64,000 bases of DNA from Sediminicola sp037203765 (GCF_037203765.1 NZ_JBBCAS010000003.1:62001-126000), one strand, 5' to 3'. Positions 43,279-52,962 are shown, counted from the first letter of the stretch. Notes: generated by a model from the sequence alone, not told the origin. Made by a program: numbers and translations.

Positions 43279-43309
43279 CAAATGTAGTATTTTTGAATAG
43301 GTAATCAAA
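43279..43309 (-). promoter_or_regulatory. Promoter of the thrLABC operon
   Basis: On the minus strand TTTG (43309-43306) and TACATTTG (43286-43279) have a 19-bp spacer, a perfect match to the Bacteroidetes consensus. Initiation is expected near 43273, just before the leader peptide ATG. Confidence 0.82.
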
Positions 43310-43362
43310 TGATTGGGAATATTTTTACAATATCGTCAATTTTTGTATAATTTTTTTAGTGA

Positions 43363-44904
43363 ATGAAGATTTTTACCTCCCAACAGATATACGAAGCTGA
43401 TAAAAACACAATTGCAAATCAGCGTATTACAAGTGATGAACTGATGGAGCGAGCCGCGACACAGCTGTTCAATTGGTTGCATCTAAGGCTTCAGGGTGCC
43501 CCGGTTAAGATCCATTTATTTTGTGGCATAGGCAATAATGGGGGTGACGGATTGGTATTGGCCCGGCTCTTACAGGAACACGGATATCTTATCCATGTAC
43601 ATGTGGTCAGCTACAGTGAGAGGCGTTCCCATGATTTTTTATTGAACTTGGACAGGTTAAAGGAACGAAAAATATGGCCCGGTTTTATGGGTCCCAAGGA
43701 TGCACTTCCCCAAATAAACAAGGAGGATATCGTTGTGGACGCCATTTTTGGCATTGGGCTTAACAGAACCCCTGAACCATGGGTGATCAAAATTATTCAG
43801 CACCTGAACAGTTCTGGTGCATTTGTACTATCTGTAGATGTGCCTTCGGGTCTTTTTGTGGATAAGGCACCAGAAAACAAGAACAGCATTGTTCGGGCCA
43901 ACCATGTATTGAGTTTTCAAGCTCCCAAATTGGTTTTCCTTTTACCGGAAACAGGAATCTATAGCAATCAATGGGAGGTATTGGATATTGGGTTGGACAA
44001 GGATTATTTGGATGCGGTTGACAATGAATACGAGCTCATTGGCAAGAATGAGATTTTACCTTGGTATATGCCTCGGGAAAAGTTCTCCCACAAAGGAACC
44101 TACGGGCATTCCTTGATTATAGGGGGAAGTTATGGGAAAATAGGAGCTGTAATTTTGGCTGCTGATGCTTGTTTGAATACGGGAAGCGGTTTGGTGACTG
44201 CCTTTGTTCCACAATGTGGCTATATTCCCCTGCAGACAGCATTGCCAGAAGCGATGGTGATCACGGATACCGATCATAAAGTGGTTTCCGATATTCAATT
44301 TGATGTGGATCCCACTGTGATTGGTTTGGGCATAGGCATTGGTCAGGATGAAATTACGGTTGGGGCATTGAAGAAATTCCTAAAAACCAATAAGACACCT
44401 TTGGTCATTGATGCAGATGCAATCAATATAATATCCAAACACAAGGATATGTTGGAGCTGATTCCGGATCAATCTGTACTTACCCCACACCCCAAAGAAT
44501 TGGAGCGGCTTATTGGCAGTTGGCAGGACGATTTTGAAAAATTGGAAAAAGCAAAGGACTTTTCCAAACAAAACGACCTGATATTGGTCATCAAGGGAGC
44601 CCATACAATCACCCTATTCAACGGAAAAGGATATATCAATAGCACGGGAAACCCTGGAATGGCCACGGCCGGTAGTGGTGATGTCCTTACAGGGATGATC
44701 ACAGGTCTGATAGCCCAAGGATATGATTCCTTGAGAGCTACGGTGTTTGCGATTTATTTACATGGAAGATCGGGGGATCTTGCTGTGGAGCAATGTGGGT
44801 ATCAGGCTTTGACGGCCTCTGAAATCATAGATTTTATAGGTGATGCTTTTTTGGACCTCTTCAATGTCCATCAGGCATCCGATTCGCAGGATGAAATGGA
44901 ATAA
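43363..44904 (+). CDS. nnr: Bifunctional NAD(P)HX epimerase / ADP-dependent NAD(P)HX dehydratase
   Basis: Repairs hydrated NADH and NADPH. The 513-residue fusion has an N-terminal YjeF/NAXE epimerase domain (MKIFTSQQIYEADKNTIANQ; FCGIGNNGGDGLVLARLLQE; VVDAIFGIGLNR) and, from about residue 225, a C-terminal ribokinase-like dehydratase domain (HKGTYGHSLIIGGSYGKIGA; VLTPHPKELERLIG; AGSGDVLTGMITGLIAQGYD). Both active sites look complete. It is divergent from the threonine operon and convergent with a small hypothetical gene 3 bp away. Confidence 0.95.
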   Translation: MKIFTSQQIYEADKNTIANQRITSDELMERAATQLFNWLHLRLQGAPVKIHLFCGIGNNGGDGLVLARLLQEHGYLIHVHVVSYSERRSHDFLLNLDRLKERKIWPGFMGPKDALPQINKEDIVVDAIFGIGLNRTPEPWVIKIIQHLNSSGAFVLSVDVPSGLFVDKAPENKNSIVRANHVLSFQAPKLVFLLPETGIYSNQWEVLDIGLDKDYLDAVDNEYELIGKNEILPWYMPREKFSHKGTYGHSLIIGGSYGKIGAVILAADACLNTGSGLVTAFVPQCGYIPLQTALPEAMVITDTDHKVVSDIQFDVDPTVIGLGIGIGQDEITVGALKKFLKTNKTPLVIDADAINIISKHKDMLELIPDQSVLTPHPKELERLIGSWQDDFEKLEKAKDFSKQNDLILVIKGAHTITLFNGKGYINSTGNPGMATAGSGDVLTGMITGLIAQGYDSLRATVFAIYLHGRSGDLAVEQCGYQALTASEIIDFIGDAFLDLFNVHQASDSQDEME

Positions 44905-44907
44905 AAT

Positions 44908-45309
44908 CTATTTGGTTCCTACGCGCTTTTTTACCCAAGCTAGGGCGTTGTCATATTCTATAAAGAATTTCATAGGTTTTTTATAGAACATTTTTTCAAT
45001 CTTAAAATTGTGCATATCAATTTCCTTTACGGAAACAATGGCGAAAGCTTTAAGATTTTCCATTTCTCTAAGATAATTGTAAACCGTAGGGTCAATGGCA
45101 TAGGAGTTTTTACGGAGGCTGATATAGCCAAATTCCTTCTCTCTAAAGTGAATTTCAGAAATCCCAATAATTTGAAATGCCCTTTCAAGGGTCATGGTAA
45201 CGCCTTCTTCAAAAATGGCTACCATATAGTTATCAAATACTTGTACTACTCCTGTTTCTAATTGATATTCCCTTACGATAATAGTCTTCTTGGTGTGCCC
45301 GACTTTCAT
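44908..45309 (-). CDS. Conserved hypothetical protein
   Basis: A 133-residue soluble protein with no signal peptide. Predicted strands and helices (VVQVFDNYMVAIFEEGVTMT, then AFAIVSVKEIDMHNFKIEKM, then MKFFIEYDNALAWVKKRVGT) resemble small STAS/SpoIIAA-like domains, and the last segment is the typical terminal helix of such proteins. It lacks the phosphorylatable Ser motif of true anti-anti-sigma factors, so a regulatory role is not supported. It lies downstream of clpC on the same strand but beyond the clpC terminator. Function unknown. Confidence 0.75.
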   Translation of the reverse strand: MKVGHTKKTIIVREYQLETGVVQVFDNYMVAIFEEGVTMTLERAFQIIGISEIHFREKEFGYISLRKNSYAIDPTVYNYLREMENLKAFAIVSVKEIDMHNFKIEKMFYKKPMKFFIEYDNALAWVKKRVGTK

Positions 45310-45457
45310 TTCGTATTGTTTATAGTGTTCCTCGAATACGAAAGTAGTTGAAGAGCTAATTTTAGGGAAAAATATTAGATTAAGAGCTCAAATATCGTTT
45401 GTTGTGTACTGTAAGCGGATAAGTTGTCCATTTATTCCTACATCCTATGTTTTTTAA

Positions 45458-45489
45458 CAAAAAAAAGGAGTCGATTTATTCGACTCCTT
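45458..45489 (-). terminator. Rho-independent terminator of clpC
   Basis: Arms AAGGAGTCGA (45465-45474) and TCGACTCCTT (45480-45489) form a perfect stem with a 5-base loop. On the minus strand the T-run lies at 45466-45459. It sits 23 bp after the clpC stop. Confidence 0.93.
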
Positions 45490-45511
45490 CTTGTTTAAAT
45501 TCTTACAAAAT

Positions 45512-48064
45512 TTAGGTCTTGGAAGATTCCTCGGCCTTTTTTATTTCTATGGTAAGTTCTTCTTTTTTCTCATCTAGGTCCATAAAGATACTATCGCCTT
45601 CATTCAATTTGGAATTGACAATTTCTTCAGCGAGTGCATCCTCAATATATTTCTGAATGGCTCTTTTCAATGGCCTTGCGCCGTACTGTTTGTCGAAACC
45701 TTTTTCGGCAATATAATCCTTGGCCTTGTCTGTTAGGTTCAGGATATATCCAATGTCCTTGATTCTGGCGAACAATTTGCGAAGCTCAATATCAATGATC
45801 TTATGGATGTCTTCTCTTTCCAGTGGGTTGAACACGACCACATCATCTATCCTATTCAGGAATTCTGGGGCAAACGCCTTCTTTAGGGCATTCTCTATGA
45901 CCCCTTTTTGATGGGAGTCTGTCTGTGCCTTCATGGCCGCTGTTCCAAATCCAACACCCTGCCCAAAATCTTTCAATTGTCTGGCTCCGATATTGGAGGT
46001 CATGATGATGATGGTATTCCTGAAATCAATTTTTCTACCAAGACTGTCTGTCAAGAAGCCATCATCCAAGACTTGTAAAAGCATATTAAAGACATCGGGA
46101 TGGGCTTTTTCCACTTCGTCAAGAAGTATTACGGAATATGGTTTGCGTCTTACCTTTTCGGTCAACTGTCCACCTTCTTCATAGCCCACATATCCTGGAG
46201 GTGCTCCTACCAATCTGGATATCGCGAATTTTTCCATGTACTCACTCATGTCGATACGGATCAACGCATCTTCGGAGTCGAACAGTTCCTTTGCCAATAC
46301 CTTGGCCAATTGTGTTTTTCCTACCCCAGTTTGACCTAGGAAGATAAAGGAGCCGATAGGTTTGTCCGGATCTTTTAGTCCGGCCCTATTTCGCTGTATG
46401 GCTTTAGCTACTTTTGCTACGGCTTCATCCTGTCCAATTACGTTGGATTTGATCAATGCCGGCAATTCTGCGAGCTTATTGCTTTCCGTTTGAGCGATTC
46501 TGTTCACTGGAATTCCACTCATCATGGATACCACGTCTGCCACATTGTCCTCGGAAACTGTTTCTCTGTGCAATTTGCTGTCCTCTTCCCATTTTTCTTG
46601 GGCTATGGCCAGGTCTTTTTCCAATCGCTTCTCATCGTCCCTGAGTTTTGCGGCCTCTTCGTAACGCTGTTTTTTAACAACGCTGTTTTTCAGGTCGCGC
46701 ACATCTTCCAATTGTTTTTCCAGCTCCAAGATCTGCTTGGGTACATCCATGTTTATAATGTGTACTCGGGATCCAGCTTCATCAAGGGCATCAATGGCCT
46801 TGTCCGGTAAAAACCTATCGGTCATGTAGCGGTTGGTCAGTTTTACGCAGGCAATGATCGCTTCATCGGTATAGATCACATTGTGGTGGTCCTCATATTT
46901 TCCCTTGATATTTTTAAGGATTTCTATGGTTTCCTCTACCGAAGTGGGCTCTACGATTACCTTCTGAAAACGACGTTCCAGTGCGCCGTCCTTTTCGATA
47001 TACTGTCTGTATTCGTCCAAAGTGGTGGCACCTATACATTGGATTTCGCCCCTTGCCAAAGCAGGTTTGAACATATTGGAGGCGTCAAGACTTCCTGTGG
47101 CCCCACCGGCACCAACAATGGTATGGATTTCATCGATGAACAAAATAATGTCATCATTTTTTTCCAATTCGTTCATGACCGCTTTCATGCGTTCCTCGAA
47201 CTGCCCACGATATTTTGTGCCAGCGACCAAAGACGCCAGGTCTAGGGTGACCACCCTTTTGTTGTACAGGATGCGCGATACTTTTTTATTGATGATCCGC
47301 AGGGCCAAACCTTCGGCAATGGCACTCTTACCAACGCCTGGTTCTCCTATCAATAGCGGATTGTTCTTTTTTCTTCTGCTTAGGATCTGTGAGACCCTTT
47401 CGATTTCTTTTTCTCTTCCAACAACGGGATCCAATTTGTTTTCCTCTGCCATTTGGGTCAAGTCCCTGCCGAAGTTGTCCAATACCGGGGTTTTGGATTT
47501 TTTGCTTCCTTTCTGTGCGCTGGAAGATCCTCCGAAAGTACTTTCCTTGCCCTCATTGCTCTCATCGGAGTCATTGGGAAAAGATTCAGCTCTTGGAGTG
47601 TCTATATAATCATCATCACTGGTAATCATTGATTTGAATTGTTCTTTGACGCCATCATAATCTACCTTGAGCTTGTGGAGCAACTTTGTTGTAGGGTCGT
47701 TCTCATTTCTCAGTATACAAAGTAAGAGATGGGCTGTATTAATAGAAGAGCTCTGGAACAATTTTGCTTCCAGAAACGTAGTTTTTAGGGCGCGCTCAGC
47801 TTGCCTAGTCAAATGTAGGTTCTTTTTATCTTTTTGTATGTTGCCCGGGTTGGGATTGGCGGGACTCAATATCTCAACTTTTCTTCTTAAGTGGTCCAAA
47901 TCTACATCCAATGCATCCAAAATACTGATTGCCTTGCCATTTCCATCGCGCAAAAGCCCTAGCATAAGATGCTCTGTACCAATGAAATCATGGCCCAGCC
48001 TCAACGCTTCCTCTTTACTATAGGCAATTACATCTTTTACCCTTGGCGAAAAATTATCATCCAT
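45512..48064 (-). CDS. clpC: ATP-dependent Clp protease ATP-binding subunit ClpC
   Basis: HSP100 unfoldase that feeds proteins to ClpP. The 850-residue protein has two N-terminal Clp repeats (FSPRVKDVIAYSKEEALRLG; LTRQAERALKTTFLEAKLFQ), AAA domain 1 (GEPGVGKSAIAEGLALRI; IILFIDEIHTIVGAGG), a UVR-containing middle domain (KKQRYEEAAKLRDDEKRL), and AAA domain 2 (FLGQTGVGKTQLAKVLAKEL; VILLDEVEKAHPDVFN). The middle domain is the short ClpC type, not the long ClpB coil. Intact Walker motifs in both rings. No ctsR or mcsAB-type partners lie nearby. Confidence 0.95.
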   Translation of the reverse strand: MDDNFSPRVKDVIAYSKEEALRLGHDFIGTEHLMLGLLRDGNGKAISILDALDVDLDHLRRKVEILSPANPNPGNIQKDKKNLHLTRQAERALKTTFLEAKLFQSSSINTAHLLLCILRNENDPTTKLLHKLKVDYDGVKEQFKSMITSDDDYIDTPRAESFPNDSDESNEGKESTFGGSSSAQKGSKKSKTPVLDNFGRDLTQMAEENKLDPVVGREKEIERVSQILSRRKKNNPLLIGEPGVGKSAIAEGLALRIINKKVSRILYNKRVVTLDLASLVAGTKYRGQFEERMKAVMNELEKNDDIILFIDEIHTIVGAGGATGSLDASNMFKPALARGEIQCIGATTLDEYRQYIEKDGALERRFQKVIVEPTSVEETIEILKNIKGKYEDHHNVIYTDEAIIACVKLTNRYMTDRFLPDKAIDALDEAGSRVHIINMDVPKQILELEKQLEDVRDLKNSVVKKQRYEEAAKLRDDEKRLEKDLAIAQEKWEEDSKLHRETVSEDNVADVVSMMSGIPVNRIAQTESNKLAELPALIKSNVIGQDEAVAKVAKAIQRNRAGLKDPDKPIGSFIFLGQTGVGKTQLAKVLAKELFDSEDALIRIDMSEYMEKFAISRLVGAPPGYVGYEEGGQLTEKVRRKPYSVILLDEVEKAHPDVFNMLLQVLDDGFLTDSLGRKIDFRNTIIIMTSNIGARQLKDFGQGVGFGTAAMKAQTDSHQKGVIENALKKAFAPEFLNRIDDVVVFNPLEREDIHKIIDIELRKLFARIKDIGYILNLTDKAKDYIAEKGFDKQYGARPLKRAIQKYIEDALAEEIVNSKLNEGDSIFMDLDEKKEELTIEIKKAEESSKT

Positions 48065-48325
48065 AAATTATTCCTTTCTTCATTAAAAATAGTAAATCTA
48101 ATACTATCTAAGGCAAATACTGTACCCATATTTTTATAATCTCCGTCTAATTGACGAAAAAAAGGGTTATTTACAAAAAAATTAACATTCAAATTATCAA
48201 CTAAATCAAGTAGTGAAAGTGTTAATAAAATATTGGATAAAGTGTCATTAATATGCCGTGTACGCTTTGATTTTCCGTATATTGGCATGATTTTTTAACC
48301 AATTTAGTATATACGATTTTTTAAT

Positions 48326-50857
48326 ATGGCGGAAGGGGAAAAATTAATTCCGATTAACATTGAGGATGAAATGAAATCTGCCTACATTGATTATTCAATG
48401 TCGGTCATTGTGTCACGTGCCCTACCTGATGTTAGGGACGGTCTAAAGCCGGTTCACCGCAGGGTTTTGTACGGGATGCACGAGTTAGGTGTTAGATCAA
48501 ATAGTGCTCACAAGAAATCTGCGAGGATTGTCGGTGAGGTTTTGGGTAAGTATCACCCGCATGGGGATACCTCTGTATATGATTCCATGGTGCGTATGGC
48601 GCAGGAATGGAGTTTGCGCTACATGTTGGTAGACGGACAGGGTAACTTTGGTTCCATTGATGGTGATAGTCCGGCAGCGATGCGATATACGGAGGCCCGT
48701 ATGCGTAAAATTGCCGACGAAATGTTGGCTGATATAGAAAAGGATACGGTAGACCATCAACTAAACTTTGATGACTCCCTTAAAGAGCCTACAGTACTGC
48801 CAACCAAAATACCAAACTTATTGGTGAATGGAGCATCGGGTATTGCCGTGGGTATGGCAACCAATATGCCGCCCCACAATTTATCTGAAGTTGTGGATGG
48901 GACCGTTGCCTATATTGATGATAACGACATTGAGGTCGATGAGCTGATCAAGCACATTAAAGCTCCAGATTTTCCAACAGGAGGGATTATCTATGGCTAT
49001 GACGGTGTCGTGGAAGCTTTCAAAACTGGTCGTGGTAGGGTTGTGATGCGAGCCAAGGCCAATATAGAGGAGGTGCAGGGCAAGGAATGTATCATCGTTA
49101 CCGAAATACCTTACCAGGTAAATAAGGCGGACATGATCAAAAAGACGGCCGATCTTGTCAATGAAAAAAAGATAGAAGGTATATCCAGCATCCGAGATGA
49201 ATCGGATAGGAACGGTATGCGTATTGTGTACATCCTAAAAAGGGATGCCATACCCAATATCGTTTTGAATACCTTATATAAATACACCGCTCTGCAATCG
49301 TCCTTCAGTGTCAACAACATTGCATTGGTCAAGGGCAGGCCACAATTGTTGAATGTGAAGGAAATGATCCATTATTTTGTGGAGCACCGTCACGAGGTAG
49401 TGGTGAGAAGAACAGAATTTGACCTGAAAAAGGCAGAGGATAGGGCTCATATCCTAGAGGGGCTTATCATTGCTTCGGACAATATAGACGAGGTAATTGC
49501 AATAATCAGGGCGTCTTCAAATGCTGATGAGGCTCGGGATAATTTGATCGAGCGATTTAAATTATCGGAGATTCAGGCCAAGGCCATTGTTGAAATGCGT
49601 CTTCGTCAGCTTACCGGTCTGGAGCAGGACAAATTGCGTTCAGAATACGAGGAAGTTTTGGCGACGATTGAAGACTTGAAAGATATCTTGGCAAGGAAAG
49701 AGCGCAGAATGGACATCATCAAAGAAGAGCTTTTGGAGATGAAAGAGAAATATGGTGATCCAAGACGTTCCGAGATCAATTTTGCTGGTGGAGATCTAAG
49801 TATGGAGGATATGATCCCAGATGAGCAGGTGGTCATTACCATTTCACATGCGGGTTACATCAAAAGAACATCCTTGTCGGAATATAAGACCCAAAATAGG
49901 GGTGGTGTTGGTCAAAAGGCATCTTCTACAAGGAATGAAGACTTCTTGGAGTATTTATTTGTAGGAACCAACCATCAGTACATGTTGTTCTTTACCCAGA
50001 AAGGTAAGTGTTTCTGGATGAGGGTTTATGAGATTCCAGAAGGCAGTAGGACCTCCAAAGGGCGCGCCATTCAAAACTTGATCAATATTGAGCAAGATGA
50101 TATGGTAAAGGCCTTTATTTGTACCCAAGACCTGAAAGATGAAGAGTACGTGAACAATCATTATGTCATTATGGCAACCAAGAAAGGGATTGTGAAAAAG
50201 ACCTCCTTGGAGCAATATTCCAGACCGAGACAGAATGGTATCAATGCCATTGGAGTGAGGGAAGGTGATGAGTTGCTAGAAGCCAAATTGACCACGGGTA
50301 CCAGTCAGATCTTCCTTGGATTGAAATCCGGAAAGGCGATCCGTTTCGAAGAGAGCAAAACCAGACCTATGGGAAGAAATGCCTCCGGAGTAAGAGGGGT
50401 TACTTTGGCAGATGACAACGATGAGGTGATCGGAATGGTTTCAGTCCATGACTTCGACGAAGAAATTCTTGTGGTTTCTGAAAATGGTTATGGCAAGCGT
50501 TCCAGTATAGATGACTATAGGATTACCAATAGGGGAGGAAAAGGGGTAAAGACCATATCCATAACCGATAAGACCGGTGGACTGGTTGCCATTAAGAACG
50601 TTTCTGATTCAGATGATCTTATGATCATCAATAAATCGGGGATAGCCATCCGAATGAGTGTGGAAGATCTTAGGGTAATGGGAAGGGCCACCCAAGGGGT
50701 GAGACTGATCAATATCAAAGGAAACGATTCCATTGCTGCAGTGGCCAAGGTCATGAAAGAAGAAGAGGATGTGGTAGATACCGATATTAAGGATATTGAA
50801 GTTGATACGGAGAATGGCACGGCTCTTGATAATACAGATACCCAAACAGAAGAATAA
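48326..50857 (+). CDS. gyrA: DNA gyrase subunit A
   Basis: Breakage-reunion subunit of gyrase, 843 residues. The N-terminal part has YIDYSMSVIVSRALPDVRDG, HPHGDTSVYDSMVRMAQEWS (the quinolone-resistance region) and the catalytic Tyr in SPAAMRYTEARM. The C-terminal beta-propeller has a degenerate GyrA box QNRGGVG (residues 523-529, versus QRRGGKG in E. coli) and a later TNRGGKG (734-740). An acidic tail ends the protein. The QRDR positions read GDTSVYD, with Ser and Tyr in place of the E. coli Ser83/Asp87 context. The TPR gene follows 35 bp later. Confidence 0.96.
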   Translation: MAEGEKLIPINIEDEMKSAYIDYSMSVIVSRALPDVRDGLKPVHRRVLYGMHELGVRSNSAHKKSARIVGEVLGKYHPHGDTSVYDSMVRMAQEWSLRYMLVDGQGNFGSIDGDSPAAMRYTEARMRKIADEMLADIEKDTVDHQLNFDDSLKEPTVLPTKIPNLLVNGASGIAVGMATNMPPHNLSEVVDGTVAYIDDNDIEVDELIKHIKAPDFPTGGIIYGYDGVVEAFKTGRGRVVMRAKANIEEVQGKECIIVTEIPYQVNKADMIKKTADLVNEKKIEGISSIRDESDRNGMRIVYILKRDAIPNIVLNTLYKYTALQSSFSVNNIALVKGRPQLLNVKEMIHYFVEHRHEVVVRRTEFDLKKAEDRAHILEGLIIASDNIDEVIAIIRASSNADEARDNLIERFKLSEIQAKAIVEMRLRQLTGLEQDKLRSEYEEVLATIEDLKDILARKERRMDIIKEELLEMKEKYGDPRRSEINFAGGDLSMEDMIPDEQVVITISHAGYIKRTSLSEYKTQNRGGVGQKASSTRNEDFLEYLFVGTNHQYMLFFTQKGKCFWMRVYEIPEGSRTSKGRAIQNLINIEQDDMVKAFICTQDLKDEEYVNNHYVIMATKKGIVKKTSLEQYSRPRQNGINAIGVREGDELLEAKLTTGTSQIFLGLKSGKAIRFEESKTRPMGRNASGVRGVTLADDNDEVIGMVSVHDFDEEILVVSENGYGKRSSIDDYRITNRGGKGVKTISITDKTGGLVAIKNVSDSDDLMIINKSGIAIRMSVEDLRVMGRATQGVRLINIKGNDSIAAVAKVMKEEEDVVDTDIKDIEVDTENGTALDNTDTQTEE

Positions 50858-50892
50858 TTATTAAACACACAATAACTATTAATACATTGAAA

Positions 50893-52155
50893 ATGAAAAC
50901 TAAATTTTTAATACTTGCGGCCTTATCGTATTCTTTGGTCGGATTTTCGCAAAAAAATGAAATAAAGTCTGCTGAAAAAGCATTGAAGTCTGGTGACGCC
51001 AAAGCGGCAAAAGCGGCTATTGAGAGTGCTGCTTCCTTAATTGGAAATGCAGATGAAAAAATGAAGGCAGAGTATTACCTCCTGAGAGGGGATATCTATA
51101 AAGATTTGGCCCAGAAGGGAGATGCTGCCGCATTTGATGTTGCTATCAAGGGATATAACGACCTAATTGCTTTGGAAGCCCAAACAGGAAAACAAAAATA
51201 CACTGCAGAAGCACAGCAAAAATTAAGCGCTATTTCTGCTGATCTGGTTAATTCTGCCGTAACGGACAATCAAGAAAAGCGTTTTAAGGAAGCTGGTGAA
51301 AAGTTGTACATGAGCTATAACTTAAGTAAGAAGGACACCATTTATCTTTATTATGCAGCGAGCAGTGCTGTTAACGGAGGTCACTACGAGCAGGCCCTTA
51401 CCTACTACAATGAGTTGAAGGACTTGGGTTATAATGGTAGCGAAATGAAATATTCTGCCGTTAATATTGAGACGGGAGAAGTTGAGGAGATGGCCAAAAA
51501 TCAAAGAGATCTAATGGTAAAATCTGGGACCTATAAGGACCCAAAGGATGAAAAAACACCTTCTAAGAGCTCTGAGATCGTTAAGAACATTGCTTTGATC
51601 TATACTCAATTGGGACAGGACGATAAAGCTTTGGAGGCTTACAAAGATGCAAGGGCAAATGATCCTACAGATGTAAATCTAATTTTGAACGAAGCCAATT
51701 TGTATTTCAAATTAGGGGATAAGGAAAAGTTCAAGGCATTGATGGCAGAGGCTACTGAGGTGGCTCCGGATAATCCAGATCTTTTTTACAACATTGGAGT
51801 AATCAATATGGAGCAAGGAAATATGGAAGAGGCAAGGGCTGCTTATAAGCGTGCTTTGGAAATCAACCCTGGGTATGTAAATGCCCAATTGAACTTGTCC
51901 ACTACCTATGTGAACGAAGGAAACGGTCTAATCGATGACATGAACAAGTTGGGTAACTCTAAGGCTGATATCGCCAAATACAATGAGTTAAAAGAGAAAA
52001 AGGATAGCTTGTTCAAAGAAGGAGCCGCTGTATTGGAGGCTGCTTTGAAAATGAATCCTGATAACCAAGGAATATTGACACAATTGAAAAACATCTACGG
52101 TGCCTTGGGTGACAATGAAAACTTTATGAGAATGAAGAAGCTATTGGGAGAATAA
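50893..52155 (+). CDS. Exported tetratricopeptide-repeat protein
   Basis: A 420-residue protein with signal peptide MKTKFLILAALSYSLVGFSQ. TPR motifs are clear between residues about 230 and 345, for example IALIYTQLGQDDKALEAYKD, NLYFKLGDKEKFKALMAEAT and IGVINMEQGNMEEARAAYKR. Earlier repeats (residues 25-160) are more divergent. It is probably a periplasmic scaffold; partners are unknown. The ATG at 50893 is preferred over the TTG two codons upstream. It follows gyrA by 35 bp and may share its transcript. A shared terminator follows. Confidence 0.87.
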   Translation: MKTKFLILAALSYSLVGFSQKNEIKSAEKALKSGDAKAAKAAIESAASLIGNADEKMKAEYYLLRGDIYKDLAQKGDAAAFDVAIKGYNDLIALEAQTGKQKYTAEAQQKLSAISADLVNSAVTDNQEKRFKEAGEKLYMSYNLSKKDTIYLYYAASSAVNGGHYEQALTYYNELKDLGYNGSEMKYSAVNIETGEVEEMAKNQRDLMVKSGTYKDPKDEKTPSKSSEIVKNIALIYTQLGQDDKALEAYKDARANDPTDVNLILNEANLYFKLGDKEKFKALMAEATEVAPDNPDLFYNIGVINMEQGNMEEARAAYKRALEINPGYVNAQLNLSTTYVNEGNGLIDDMNKLGNSKADIAKYNELKEKKDSLFKEGAAVLEAALKMNPDNQGILTQLKNIYGALGDNENFMRMKKLLGE

Positions 52156-52176
52156 TCCTGATATCAATAATAAAAG

Positions 52177-52208
52177 AAAAAGCCTTCGAAAATTCGAAGG
52201 CTTTTTTT
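52177..52208. terminator. Bidirectional terminator between the TPR gene and the NlpC/P60 gene
   Basis: Arms AAAAAGCCTTCGAA (52177-52190) and TTCGAAGGCTTTTT (52193-52206) form a 14-bp perfect stem with A/T flanks, so it works on both strands. Confidence 0.93.
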
Positions 52209-52209
52209 A

Positions 52210-52962
52210 TTAGATGATTTTTTTGATGACCCGGAGTTGATGGGTGTAACTTCTTGTTTCCGCATTGAAAATCCCGGTGTGATCTATGCGGTCAATTCTT
52301 ACCTTGCCCTGGGCGTGGATGACATAATTGTTGGGCATGATGATTCCTACATGGTCAATAACTCCCTCATTGTTGTCGAAAAAGGCCAGATCTCCAGCTT
52401 CGCTTTCTTCAATAAAACTTAAAGGCTCTCCTTGTGAAGCCTGTTGGGAAGCTGTACGGAGCAGCTGGTAACCGTTAATTTTATAGACCATCTGGGTAAG
52501 GCCAGAGGCATCAATTCCAAAAGGGGTTTTACCGCCCCATAAATATGGTGTGTTCAAGTATAAAAGAGCAGTGTCCAATAGGGTGCTTTTGTCGTTGACA
52601 CCCTCAATATAATTTCCATCGAATTGATGGGCTACCAAATCTATGTTCTGTATGGTGGATCCAATTACTATGGGAATCAGCATATCGCTTTCCGTGCTTA
52701 CAAAGGAAACGAGATCGGACGTATTTTTTATAGGGCTATTGGTATGGGCCGTTTGGTAATCTTCCTCCGAGATCAAGACCATCTGATTGTTGCTTATCCA
52801 CCCCTCGGTAGCATCAAACGCAATACGGATTTTACTCCAATATTTTCGTTGCTCCAAAACCTTAAAATGGTCTCCGTACAAAAGTTGCGTGACCATTTCG
52901 CTGACATCATCGGCGATAGCTCTTACAGGAACAATACTCAGGTGGCAAATACCGTATTGCAT
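52210..52962 (-). CDS. NlpC/P60-like protein lacking the catalytic cysteine
   Basis: A 250-residue protein with SH3-like domains in the first 125 residues (GDHFKVLEQRKYWSKIRIAF; TEGWISNNQMVLISEEDY) and an NlpC/P60 domain in the last 110. The family normally reads PFGIDCSG at the active site; here it is PFGIDASG, with Ala152 (codon GCC) replacing Cys. The other two triad positions remain: His204 in IDHVGI and His216 in YVIHAQG. As written it cannot be a cysteine peptidase, so it may be a binding protein. It lacks a signal peptide and follows the thiolase gene by 22 bp. Confidence 0.85.
   Translation of the reverse strand: MQYGICHLSIVPVRAIADDVSEMVTQLLYGDHFKVLEQRKYWSKIRIAFDATEGWISNNQMVLISEEDYQTAHTNSPIKNTSDLVSFVSTESDMLIPIVIGSTIQNIDLVAHQFDGNYIEGVNDKSTLLDTALLYLNTPYLWGGKTPFGIDASGLTQMVYKINGYQLLRTASQQASQGEPLSFIEESEAGDLAFFDNNEGVIDHVGIIMPNNYVIHAQGKVRIDRIDHTGIFNAETRSYTHQLRVIKKII

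Noticed and set aside
48037..48288. 83-codon minus-strand frame in the clpC-gyrA gap
   Set aside because: It overlaps the clpC start, is very AT-driven in composition and has no recognisable motif; I treat the gap as regulatory spacer.
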